Assembly: GCF_900111515.1 (NCBI RefSeq) | Contig: NZ_FOHS01000001.1 | Coordinates: 751,419 to 815,418 of the forward strand | Direction of reading: 5' to 3' | Length of the DNA: 64,000 bases | Source of the DNA: Hymenobacter actinosclerus | GTDB lineage: Bacteria > Bacteroidota > Bacteroidia > Cytophagales > Hymenobacteraceae | Made by a program: the position numbers and the translations under genes | Shown: piece after piece, positions 7,496 to 14,784 of the stretch | Numbering within the stretch: the first letter of the stretch is position 1 | How the letters are laid out: each line of letters opens with the position of its first letter | Notes under the pieces: generated by a model | Seen by the model: the letters and a program-made list of their open reading frames with translations, nothing else | The model's database searches: none | What the model was told of the DNA's origin: nothing

Positions 7496-7717
7496 TCAAG
7501 GTACCGGGTCCTCGCCGAAGCTGCCCCAGGGGTGGCAGCGGCTGATGCGGCGCAACGCCAGCCGGCCGCCGCGCCAGGGGCCGTGCTTGTGGATGGCCTC
7601 GACGGCGTAGGCCGAGCAGGTGGGCACGAACCGGCAGCTGGGCGGCGTGAGGGGCGAAATCAGGTGGCGGTACACCCACAGCAAACCCAGCAGCAGCTGG
7701 CGGAACAGGTAGCTCAT
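7496..7717 (-). CDS. yidD: Membrane protein insertion efficiency factor YidD
   Basis: Small membrane-associated protein thought to help YidC-dependent insertion. The 73 residues show the family signature: [26 protein letters not shown] with conserved cysteines (SCRF, TCSAY), then [25 protein letters not shown]. The start ATG at 7717 is chosen because the longer open frame upstream translates a palindromic repeat. It is normally next to rnpA and yidC but stands alone here. Confidence 0.95.
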   Translation of the reverse strand: MSYLFRQLLLGLLWVYRHLISPLTPPSCRFVPTCSAYAVEAIHKHGPWRGGRLALRRISRCHPWGSFGEDPVP

Positions 7718-7745
7718 GCAGTTGTAAAGGTACGGGCCCGGTAGT

Positions 7746-7852
7746 GGGTTCCCGCAGAGGAGCGCGGAGGTTGACGCGGAGGTCCGCAGAGTCGTTCCAG
7801 AACAGCTCTGCGAACCTCTGCGGTTTTTACCTCTGCGTCCTCTGCGGGAAAC
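7746..7852. repeat. Palindromic element, family C (CCTCTGCG words)
   Basis: Two arms of about 50 bases (7746-7800 and 7801-7852) are imperfect inverted copies built from repeated CCGCAGAGG/CCTCTGCGG words. It fills the divergent gap between yidD and the S46 peptidase gene. Confidence 0.75.
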
Positions 7853-7910
7853 GCTACAAGCACAATTGCCTAACTTCGTCCAAACATATTTCCCACCCAT
7901 ACCAACCTGT

Positions 7911-10217
7911 ATGCGCACCAATAACTGGGCGAAAGCCCTGCTACTGACGCTGCTGCTGCCCCTGACGGCCCACGCCGACGAGGGCATGTGGCTCCCGCTC
8001 TTCATCAAGCGCCTCAACCAGGCCGACATGCAGAAGAAGGGCCTCAAGCTGACGGCCGAAGAAATTTACGACGTCAATAACGCCTCGCTCAAGGATGCCG
8101 TGGTGCAGCTCGGCGGCTTCTGCACCGGCGAGTTCGTGAGCTCGCAGGGCCTGCTGCTCACCAACCACCACTGCGGCTACGACGCCATCCAGAGCAACAG
8201 CACGCCCCAGGATAACATCCTGCAAAACGGCTTCTACGCCGCCACCAAGGCCGATGAGAAGAAGAACCCGGGCCTGTTCGTAGACATTCTGGTGCGCATG
8301 GAAGACGTGTCGGCCAAGATGCTCGAAGGCATTACGGCCGCCACGCCCGAAGCCGAGCGCATGGCCACCATCCAGCAGCGCCAGCGCGAAACCGCCGAGG
8401 CTGCCAAGGAAAACGGCCAGTACGTAGCCTACGTGCGCGACATGTTCGGCGGCAACGAGTACTACCTGTTCGTGTACCAGCGCTTCGGCGACGTGCGCCT
8501 GGTAGGCGCGCCGCCCGAGGCCGTGGGCAAGTTCGGCGGCGACACCGACAACTGGATGTGGCCCCGCCACACCGGCGACTTCTCGATGTTCCGGGTGTAC
8601 GCCGACAAAAACAACAAGCCCACTCCCGGCGCCCAGGAAGGGAACGTGCCCTACGTGCCCAAAAAGCACCTGCCCGTGGCCATGCAGGGCGTGCAGGAAG
8701 GCGACTTCGCCATGGTGTTCGGCTTCCCCGGCCGCACCCAGCGCTTTCTGCCCGCCGCCGGCCTCCAGCTCACGCTCGACGAAAGCAACCCGGCCCGCAT
8801 CAAGCTCCGCGACACGCGCCTCAAAATCTGGAAGGCCGACATGGACAAGAACCCCGACCTGCGCCTGCAATACGCCAGCAAGTACGCCAACATTGCCAAC
8901 TACTGGAAGTACTTCATCGGCCAGAACGAGGGCATGAAGCGCCTGAAGACTGTGGATACCAAGAAGGCCGAGGAAGTGGCCCTGGCCCAGTGGATTGCCC
9001 AGGACCCCGCCCGCCAGCAGCAGTACGGCGAGGCCCTCAGCACCATCGAGCAGGCCTACAAAGTGCAGCGCCAGTACAACCTGAGCAGCCAGTACGTGAA
9101 TGAGGGCGCCTTCGGTACCGAAATCGTGACGCTGGCCGCCCGCATGATGCCGCTGGCCAACGCCCTGAAAAGCGGCGACAAAGGCGCCATCAGCAAGGCC
9201 ACCGAGGCCCTGCGCGAGCCGGTGAAGGACTACTTCAAAGACTACAGCGCCCCCACCGACCAAAAGGTTTTCGCGGCCCTCATGAACCTGTACATGCAGG
9301 ACGTGCCCCAGGACCAGCAGCCCGACGTGTTTGCCCTGGTGAAAAAGCAGTACGGCGGCTCGATGAGCAAGTACGCCGACTACGTGTTCAGCAACTCCTT
9401 CCTGACCTCGGAAGCCAAGGTAAACGCCTTTTTGGCCAACCCCACGCTGGCTAAGCTGGAGGCCGACCCGGCCTACAAAACCTACCAGTCGGTGTACACC
9501 AACTACGTGCAGAACATTGCCCCCAAGTTGCAGGCTTCGCAGGCCGGGCTGGGCCGGGCCAACCGCCTGTACGTAGCCGCCCTGCGCGAAAAGAACACCC
9601 AGAAAGTGTACTCGCCCGACGCTAACTCGACCATCCGCCTGAGCTACGGCACCGTGCGCCCCTACAACGGCCGCGACGCCGTGCACTACGACTACAAAAC
9701 CACGGCCCAGGGCATTCTGGAGAAGGAAGACCCCACCAACCCCGAGTTCGTGGTGCCTAAAAAGGAGCTGGAACTACTCAAAATGAAGGACTACGGCCGC
9801 TACGCCGACAAAAACGGCAACCTGCCCGTGGGTTTTATCACCGACAACGACATCACCGGCGGCAACTCCGGCTCGCCCGTCATCAACGGCCGCGGCGAGC
9901 TGATTGGCCTGGCCTTCGACGGCAACTGGGAGGCCATGACCGGCGACCTGGCCTACGACCCCGAGCTCAAACGCTGCATCAACGTGGATATCCGCTACGT
10001 GCTCTGGTGCATCGAGAAGCTGGGTGGCGCCAAGCACCTCGTGGATGAGATGACGCTGCAAAACAACGGCCCCAGCCCCGGCGTGGGCGCGGCCTCGGCC
10101 AGCAGCAACACCATGAACGCCGACATGAGCGACGTGGAAAAGATGAAGGTGAAAACCGAAAACGGCGGCAAAACCAAAATCAAGCGCAAAAAGAACAAGG
10201 ACGCCGCCGCCCTTTAG
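7911..10217 (+). CDS. S46 family dipeptidyl peptidase, DPP7-like
   Basis: Periplasmic serine exopeptidase releasing dipeptides from the N-terminus of peptides. ATG 7911 gives 768 residues with a signal peptide ([14 protein letters not shown]). The catalytic His lies in [13 protein letters not shown] (about 83-95), Asp in [16 protein letters not shown] (about 208-223), and Ser in [13 protein letters not shown] (about 648-660). The residue 18 positions after the Ser is Gly (AFDGNWE); in Porphyromonas DPP7/DPP11 this site separates Gly (broad or hydrophobic P1) from Arg (acidic P1), so DPP7-type specificity is inferred. It has a Lys-rich C-terminal tail and is followed by a terminator. Confidence 0.92.
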   Translation: MRTNNWAKALLLTLLLPLTAHADEGMWLPLFIKRLNQADMQKKGLKLTAEEIYDVNNASLKDAVVQLGGFCTGEFVSSQGLLLTNHHCGYDAIQSNSTPQDNILQNGFYAATKADEKKNPGLFVDILVRMEDVSAKMLEGITAATPEAERMATIQQRQRETAEAAKENGQYVAYVRDMFGGNEYYLFVYQRFGDVRLVGAPPEAVGKFGGDTDNWMWPRHTGDFSMFRVYADKNNKPTPGAQEGNVPYVPKKHLPVAMQGVQEGDFAMVFGFPGRTQRFLPAAGLQLTLDESNPARIKLRDTRLKIWKADMDKNPDLRLQYASKYANIANYWKYFIGQNEGMKRLKTVDTKKAEEVALAQWIAQDPARQQQYGEALSTIEQAYKVQRQYNLSSQYVNEGAFGTEIVTLAARMMPLANALKSGDKGAISKATEALREPVKDYFKDYSAPTDQKVFAALMNLYMQDVPQDQQPDVFALVKKQYGGSMSKYADYVFSNSFLTSEAKVNAFLANPTLAKLEADPAYKTYQSVYTNYVQNIAPKLQASQAGLGRANRLYVAALREKNTQKVYSPDANSTIRLSYGTVRPYNGRDAVHYDYKTTAQGILEKEDPTNPEFVVPKKELELLKMKDYGRYADKNGNLPVGFITDNDITGGNSGSPVINGRGELIGLAFDGNWEAMTGDLAYDPELKRCINVDIRYVLWCIEKLGGAKHLVDEMTLQNNGPSPGVGAASASSNTMNADMSDVEKMKVKTENGGKTKIKRKKNKDAAAL

Positions 10218-10253
10218 TGCTAGAGCTAGGTTCTAGCCTTGGTACACCTTCCC

Positions 10254-10289
10254 AAGCCCCCGTTGCCACCCGGCAGCGGGGGCTTTTTG
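10254..10289 (+). terminator. Rho-independent terminator after the S46 peptidase
   Basis: Stem AGCCCCCG / CGGGGGCT (10255-10262 and 10277-10284) is followed by TTTTTG. Confidence 0.75.
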
Positions 10290-10345
10290 CGTCTTTTCGC
10301 CGCCGGAATCGTATGTTGAGGTCCTCCCACCACGCCACTTGCCCT

Positions 10346-12046
10346 ATGCCCACCCGTCCGCAATATGTTATCGGCCTCGATTTTGGCACCAGCTCGGTGC
10401 GCGCTTTACTCGTTGACGTGAGTTCCGGCCGCGAGGTGGCCGAGGCCGTGCGGCCCTTCCCGCGCTGGGATGCCGGCCAGTTCTGCGACCCCGACCTGAA
10501 CCAGTTCCGCCAGCATCCGCTCGACCACCTCGAAGGCCTCACCGAAGTCGTGCGCGAGGTGGTGGCGCTGGTGGATGACCCGGCGCAAATCGTGGCCCTG
10601 GCCGTCGATGCCACGGCCTCCTCGCCCGGCCCCGTGAACGAGCAGGGCCAGGCCCTGGGTCTGCTGCCCGAATTTGCCGAGGAGCCCGACGCGCTGTTCA
10701 TCCTCTGGAAAGACCACACTGCCCTGGCCGAGGCCGAGGAAATCAACCGGCTGGCCCGCTCCTGGGGCGGACCCGACTACACCAAATACTCGGGCGGCGT
10801 GTACTCGTCGGAGTGGTTCTGGTCGAAAATCACCCGCATCACCCGCGTCAACGAGCGGGTGGCCCGGGCCGCCTACTCGTGGCTGGAGCACTGCGACTGG
10901 CTGACGCTGGAGCTCACCGGCCTGCCGCTGGCCGAGCTGAAGCGCAGCCGCTGCGCCGCCGGCCACAAGGCCATGTGGCACGCTGAATGGGACGGCCTGC
11001 CCGCTGAAGAATTCCTCACCCAGCTCGAACCCCAGCTGGCCGGTCTGCGCGCCCGCCTCTACCAGCAAACCTACCCCGCCGACGAGCCCGCCGGCACCCT
11101 GAGTTCCGCGTGGGCCGAAAAGCTGGGCCTGGGCCCCGCAACGGTGGTGGCTGTGGGCACCATCGACGCCCACGCCGGGGGGGTAGGGGCCGGCATCACG
11201 CCCTATGCTATGGTGAAAGTGATGGGCACCAGCACCTGCGACATTGTGGTGGTGCCGCCCGCCGACCTGGCCGGCCACCCGCCCGTAGCCGGCATCTGCG
11301 GGCAGGTGGACGGCTCGGTGGTGCCGGGGCTGGTGGGCCTGGAAGCCGGCCAATCGGCCTTCGGCGACCTGCTGGCCTGGTTCGAGGGCCTGCTGAGCTG
11401 GCCGCTGGCGGCGCTGCTTGGCCAAGCCGGCAGCCTGAGTGCCGGGCAGCGCGAAGAGCTGCTGCTGGAGGCCGAGCGCAACCTGCTGGTGCTGCTTACC
11501 GAGGCCGCCGAGGCCCTGCCCTTCGCCGCCGAAAACCCCGTGCTGGCCCTGGATTGGGTGAACGGCCGCCGCACGCCCGACGCCAACCACCAGTTGCAGG
11601 GCGCGCTCCGCAACCTGACCATGGGCAGCAGCGCCCCCGAGGTTTTCCGGGCGCTGGTAGAGGCGCTGTGCTACGGCTCGCGCCACATTCTGGAGCGGTT
11701 CGAGCACGAGGGCATTGCCATCAAGCAGATCATCGGTATTGGCGGGGTGGCCAAGAAATCGGCTTACCTGATGCAGACGCTGGCCGACGTGCTGGGCCGG
11801 CGCATCGTGGTGACGGCCTCCGAGCAGGCCCCGGCTCTGGGCGCGGCCATGTACGCGGCCGTGGCCGCCGGCTGCCACCCCAGCGTGGAGGCGGCCCAGC
11901 AGGCCATGGGCAGCGGCTTTTCGGAGCAGTACGACCCCAACCCGGCGCGGGTGGCGGCCTACGACGCCCGCTACGCCGAATACCGGGCCCTGGGCGGGTT
12001 CATTGAGGCCACCACGCCCGGCCCCGAAAATCCGGCCAGCGCATAA
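10346..12046 (+). CDS. araB: Ribulokinase (FGGY carbohydrate kinase)
   Basis: ATP-dependent phosphorylation of L-ribulose to L-ribulose 5-phosphate in arabinose catabolism. 566 residues from ATG 10346. It has the FGGY N-terminal phosphate loop GLDFGTSSVRALLVDV, the ribulokinase segment AVDATASSPGPVNEQG, the substrate region LFILWKDHTALAEAEEI, GTIDAHAGGVGAGI, VMGTSTCDIVV, and the C-terminal ATP-site GIGGVAKKSAYLMQTLADVLGR. Its length and motifs match AraB rather than xylulokinase. araA and araD are not in this window; the partner gene 87 bp downstream is a GH1 glycosidase. Confidence 0.93.
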   Translation: MPTRPQYVIGLDFGTSSVRALLVDVSSGREVAEAVRPFPRWDAGQFCDPDLNQFRQHPLDHLEGLTEVVREVVALVDDPAQIVALAVDATASSPGPVNEQGQALGLLPEFAEEPDALFILWKDHTALAEAEEINRLARSWGGPDYTKYSGGVYSSEWFWSKITRITRVNERVARAAYSWLEHCDWLTLELTGLPLAELKRSRCAAGHKAMWHAEWDGLPAEEFLTQLEPQLAGLRARLYQQTYPADEPAGTLSSAWAEKLGLGPATVVAVGTIDAHAGGVGAGITPYAMVKVMGTSTCDIVVVPPADLAGHPPVAGICGQVDGSVVPGLVGLEAGQSAFGDLLAWFEGLLSWPLAALLGQAGSLSAGQREELLLEAERNLLVLLTEAAEALPFAAENPVLALDWVNGRRTPDANHQLQGALRNLTMGSSAPEVFRALVEALCYGSRHILERFEHEGIAIKQIIGIGGVAKKSAYLMQTLADVLGRRIVVTASEQAPALGAAMYAAVAAGCHPSVEAAQQAMGSGFSEQYDPNPARVAAYDARYAEYRALGGFIEATTPGPENPASA

Positions 12047-12060
12047 TCCGGGAACAAGCT

Positions 12061-12109
12061 GGGCTTTAACGGTTGATAATCCGTACTGCTTCACGGGCCG
12101 CTAAAGCCC
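12061..12109 (+). promoter_or_regulatory. Hairpin between araB and the GH1 gene
   Basis: GGGCTTTAACGG (12061-12072) pairs with CCGCTAAAGCCC (12098-12109) with one mismatch. There is no T-tract. It could stabilise or attenuate the shared mRNA; the role is unknown. Confidence 0.35.
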
Positions 12110-12133
12110 GCTCATTTTCCACTTTCCGCATAC

Positions 12134-13471
12134 ATGGCTGAATCCTTTCTAACGGACATCAAAAAACATTTCGGCTCCGGCAACTACGAGGGCGACGAAT
12201 TCGGCGGGGCCAGTGGCACCTCGGGGCAGGGGCTGCCCACCGGCACGCCGGGCAACTTCATGTTCGCCACCGGCATCGAGTGCTCGTACCCTACCATCGA
12301 GCACGGCAAGGTGCGGCGCGATTTGCTCGAAGAGTGCGGCCACTACGAGCACTGGAAAAAGGACCTGCAACTGGTGCAGGATATGGGCCTGAAGGTGTTG
12401 CGCTACGGCCTGCCCTACTACAGCATCCACAAGGGCCCCGGCGAGTACGACTGGGAGTTTGCCGACAAGGTGATGGCCGAAATCCAGCGCCTGGGCATTA
12501 CCCCCATTCTGGATTTGATGCACTTTGGCGTGCCCGACTGGCTGGGCAACTTCCAGAATCCCGAGCTGCCGGTGCACTTCGCCGAGTACTGCGGCGCGGT
12601 GGCCGAGCGCTACCCCTGGGTGCGCTACTACACGCCCATCAACGAGATTTACGTCACGGCCAAGCTCAGCGCCAAAGACGGCATCTGGAACGAGCAGTTG
12701 CGCTCAGATAAAGCCTTCGTAACGGCCCTCAAGCACATGGTGGCGGCCAGCATCATGGGCAACCAGCAGATTGCCAAGCGCCGCCCCGACTGCGTCATCG
12801 TGCAGAGCGAGTCGGCCGAGTACACCCACGAGCTGCGCACCGAGCGCACGCCCCACATTCAGCTGGAAAACAAGCTACGCTTCCTGGCCCTCGACCTGCT
12901 CTACGCCCACCACCCCGATGGCGAGGTGTACCAGTACCTGCACGAGAACGGCATGAGCAAAGAGGAATACGACTGGTTTATGGCCGGCGAGCCGCCGGGC
13001 TATCAGATTATGGGCAACGACTACTACGGCCGCAACGAGCGCATGATTCTGCCCGACGGTGAAGTGTTGGTGGCGTCCGATGTGATGGGCTGGTTCAACA
13101 TCACCCACGACTACTACCTGCGCTACCGCAAGCCGGTGATGCACACCGAAACCAATATTTTCGACCCCAACGAGGCCCCGGCCTGGCTCTGGAAACAGTG
13201 GGTCAATATCCTCCAGATGCGCAAAACCGGGGTGCCGGTGCTCGGCTTCACCTGGTACTCGCTCATCGACCAGGTCGATTGGAACCGGGGTCTGGAGGTG
13301 AAGGAGGGCACTGTAAACGCCTGCGGCCTGTTTGATATGGACCGCAACCCGCGCCCCGTAGCCGCCGCCTACCGCAAGCTGCTCCAGGAGTACGGCCAGA
13401 TTACCATCATCCCGCACGGCGAGCTATTCGAACAAACCACCCGCCCCGCCACGCTTAAAGTGGAGATTTAA
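12134..13471 (+). CDS. Glycoside hydrolase family 1-like protein
   Basis: 445 residues, the usual GH1 length. The acid/base Glu is in YYTPINEIYVTA (GH1 consensus T-x-N-E-P, here NEI), about residue 170. The nucleophile Glu is in PVMHTETNIF (consensus T-E-N-G), about residue 338. Other barrel segments include MGLKVLRYGLPYYSIHKGPGE, ILDLMHFGVPDWLG and GFTWYSLIDQVDWNRGL near the C-terminus. There is no signal peptide, so it acts in the cytoplasm. It divergently resembles plant and bacterial beta-glucosidases. Linkage to araB suggests a substrate containing arabinose, or an oligosaccharide imported with it, but specificity cannot be assigned. Confidence 0.82.
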   Translation: MAESFLTDIKKHFGSGNYEGDEFGGASGTSGQGLPTGTPGNFMFATGIECSYPTIEHGKVRRDLLEECGHYEHWKKDLQLVQDMGLKVLRYGLPYYSIHKGPGEYDWEFADKVMAEIQRLGITPILDLMHFGVPDWLGNFQNPELPVHFAEYCGAVAERYPWVRYYTPINEIYVTAKLSAKDGIWNEQLRSDKAFVTALKHMVAASIMGNQQIAKRRPDCVIVQSESAEYTHELRTERTPHIQLENKLRFLALDLLYAHHPDGEVYQYLHENGMSKEEYDWFMAGEPPGYQIMGNDYYGRNERMILPDGEVLVASDVMGWFNITHDYYLRYRKPVMHTETNIFDPNEAPAWLWKQWVNILQMRKTGVPVLGFTWYSLIDQVDWNRGLEVKEGTVNACGLFDMDRNPRPVAAAYRKLLQEYGQITIIPHGELFEQTTRPATLKVEI

Positions 13472-13476
13472 GGGGG

Positions 13477-13600
13477 TAGAATTTAGAAGTTAGAAGCTAG
13501 AATACGGCCTGTCATCCTGAGCGGAGCGAAGGACCTTGAACCATCCGTAAATCAGGTGGTACAAGGTCCTTCGCTCCGTTCAGGATGACAGACCGTATTC
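13477..13600. repeat. Heptamer words plus family A copy 2
   Basis: TAG recurs at 13477, 13484, 13491 and 13498 (period 7), directly after the GH1 stop. The inverted repeat 13501-13538 / 13562-13599 (36 of 38 paired) carries the family A core GTCATCCTGAGCGGAGCGAA. Confidence 0.88.
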
Positions 13601-13612
13601 TAACTCCTAGCT

Positions 13613-13802
13613 GAATTGACAAGGTAAATTGGTATGCGGAACGTCATTCAGAGCGCAGCGAAGAATCTGGCGTGAACTCGTTCAACGGCTGTTCGAGCGA
13701 GATTCTTTGCTGCGCTCTGAATGACGTTCTGTACACCAAATTAGCCTGTCAGTTCAGTTAGCTCCTAGCTCCTAAATTCTAAACCCTGATTCCTAACTTC
13801 TC
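13613..13802. repeat. Family A copy 3 plus heptamer array
   Basis: Arms 13613-13672 and 13694-13755 match copy 1 at 3844-3990. CTA/CTG/CTT/CTC words follow at 13765, 13772, 13779, 13786, 13793 and 13800, exactly 7 apart. Confidence 0.88.
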
Positions 13803-13821
13803 AAAAAATAATCCTATCGGA

Positions 13822-13853
13822 TTTGCAGTAACGGAATAGAGTGGCTACTTTCC
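13822..13853 (+). promoter_or_regulatory. Probable promoter of the outer-membrane pair
   Basis: TTTG (13822-13825), 20 bases, then TACTTTCC (13846-13853), which matches TAnnTTTG at all but the last two positions. The ATG is 29 bases downstream. Confidence 0.45.
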
Positions 13854-13881
13854 AGCAGTTCAACTGCTTAACGGCTGCCCG

Positions 13882-14784
13882 ATGGCGAAATTCTACTTAC
13901 TGGTAGTGCTTTTGGCCGGGCTGCCACTGGCCGCCCGTGCCCAGGGCCTGTGGGGTGCCCGCTCGGCCGCGCTGGGCCAGATTGGCTCCGTGCTGGAAGC
14001 CGACGGCTGGGCCGGCGCCGCCAATGCCGCCGCCCTGGGTCAGCTAAACCGCCCCACCTTAGGTGTGGGGGCCGAAAACCGCTACTTACTGCCCTCGCTC
14101 AACACTGTTTCGCTGGTGGTGGCCATGCCGCTTGGCTACCGCGGCAGCCAGGCACCGGCTGCCGCGCCGGTGGCGGGTGTGGCCGCCGCCGTGGCCGGAG
14201 CCGGGGCGCCGCGCTACGGCACGCTGGGCGTTACGGCCCAACGGTTCGGGGGCGCGCTGTACTCGGAGCAGCGGCTGGGGCTGGGCTACGGCTACCAGCT
14301 GGGTACTGTGCGGGTAGGGGCCCGGGTCGAGATGCTGCAAACCAGCATTCAGGGCCTGGGCAGCCGCCGGGCGGTGGCCGCCTCACTAGGCGGGCAGGCC
14401 GATATCATTCCGCGCAAACTCACGTTCGGGGCCACGCTCTACAACCTCAACCAGGCCCGGCTGGCCGAATACCAGGACGAGCGGGTGCCCACCGTACTAC
14501 GCGCCGGCCTGGCCTGGCGCCCTGCCGAGAAAGTGCTGTTACTGGTAGAAACCGAGAAAGACGTGGAGCAGGACGCCGATTTCAAGGCCGGCCTCGAATA
14601 CCAGCCCCTGCCGGCCCTGGCCCTGCGCGCCGGCCTGAGCACGCTCAGCAGCCAGCTCACTGGCGGCCTGGGCCTGCGTACCGGCGCCTTCCGCATCGAC
14701 TACGCCGCCGGCTGGCACGAGGCCCTGGGCCTGAGCCAGCAACTGAGCGCCGCCTACGTGTGGGAAAAACCAGGCAAGCCATGA
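13882..14784 (+). CDS. Outer-membrane beta-barrel protein (PorV/PorQ-like fold suspected)
   Basis: 300 residues with a signal peptide cut after AARAQ. The N-terminal motif GLWGARSAALGQIGSVLEADGWAGAANAAALG recalls the FadL/PorV-type OMP start, in which an N-A-A-A segment follows the first strand. Alternating strands follow (LGVTAQRFGGALYSEQRLGLGYGYQLG, VRVGARVEMLQTSIQG, KLTFGATLYNLNQARL, KVLLLVETEKDVEQDADFKAGLEY). Its stop codon overlaps the start of the helix-hairpin-helix gene (ATGA), so the two proteins are probably made and used together at the outer membrane. The precise role is unknown. Confidence 0.65.
   Translation: MAKFYLLVVLLAGLPLAARAQGLWGARSAALGQIGSVLEADGWAGAANAAALGQLNRPTLGVGAENRYLLPSLNTVSLVVAMPLGYRGSQAPAAAPVAGVAAAVAGAGAPRYGTLGVTAQRFGGALYSEQRLGLGYGYQLGTVRVGARVEMLQTSIQGLGSRRAVAASLGGQADIIPRKLTFGATLYNLNQARLAEYQDERVPTVLRAGLAWRPAEKVLLLVETEKDVEQDADFKAGLEYQPLPALALRAGLSTLSSQLTGGLGLRTGAFRIDYAAGWHEALGLSQQLSAAYVWEKPGKP

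Noticed and set aside
7941..9686. 581-codon open frame on the minus strand
   Set aside because: It lies opposite the S46 peptidase gene, whose product has clear catalytic motifs; the antisense translation is low-complexity Val/Gly/His-rich, as expected of a high-GC shadow frame.
10406..12094. 562-codon open frame on the minus strand
   Set aside because: Antisense to araB, with no domain and biased composition.
13950..14780. Long N-terminal extension of the HhH-barrel protein
   Set aside because: This part overlaps the preceding barrel gene in another frame and has a shadow-like Arg/Pro/Gly composition; the ATG at 14781 restores a signal peptide.
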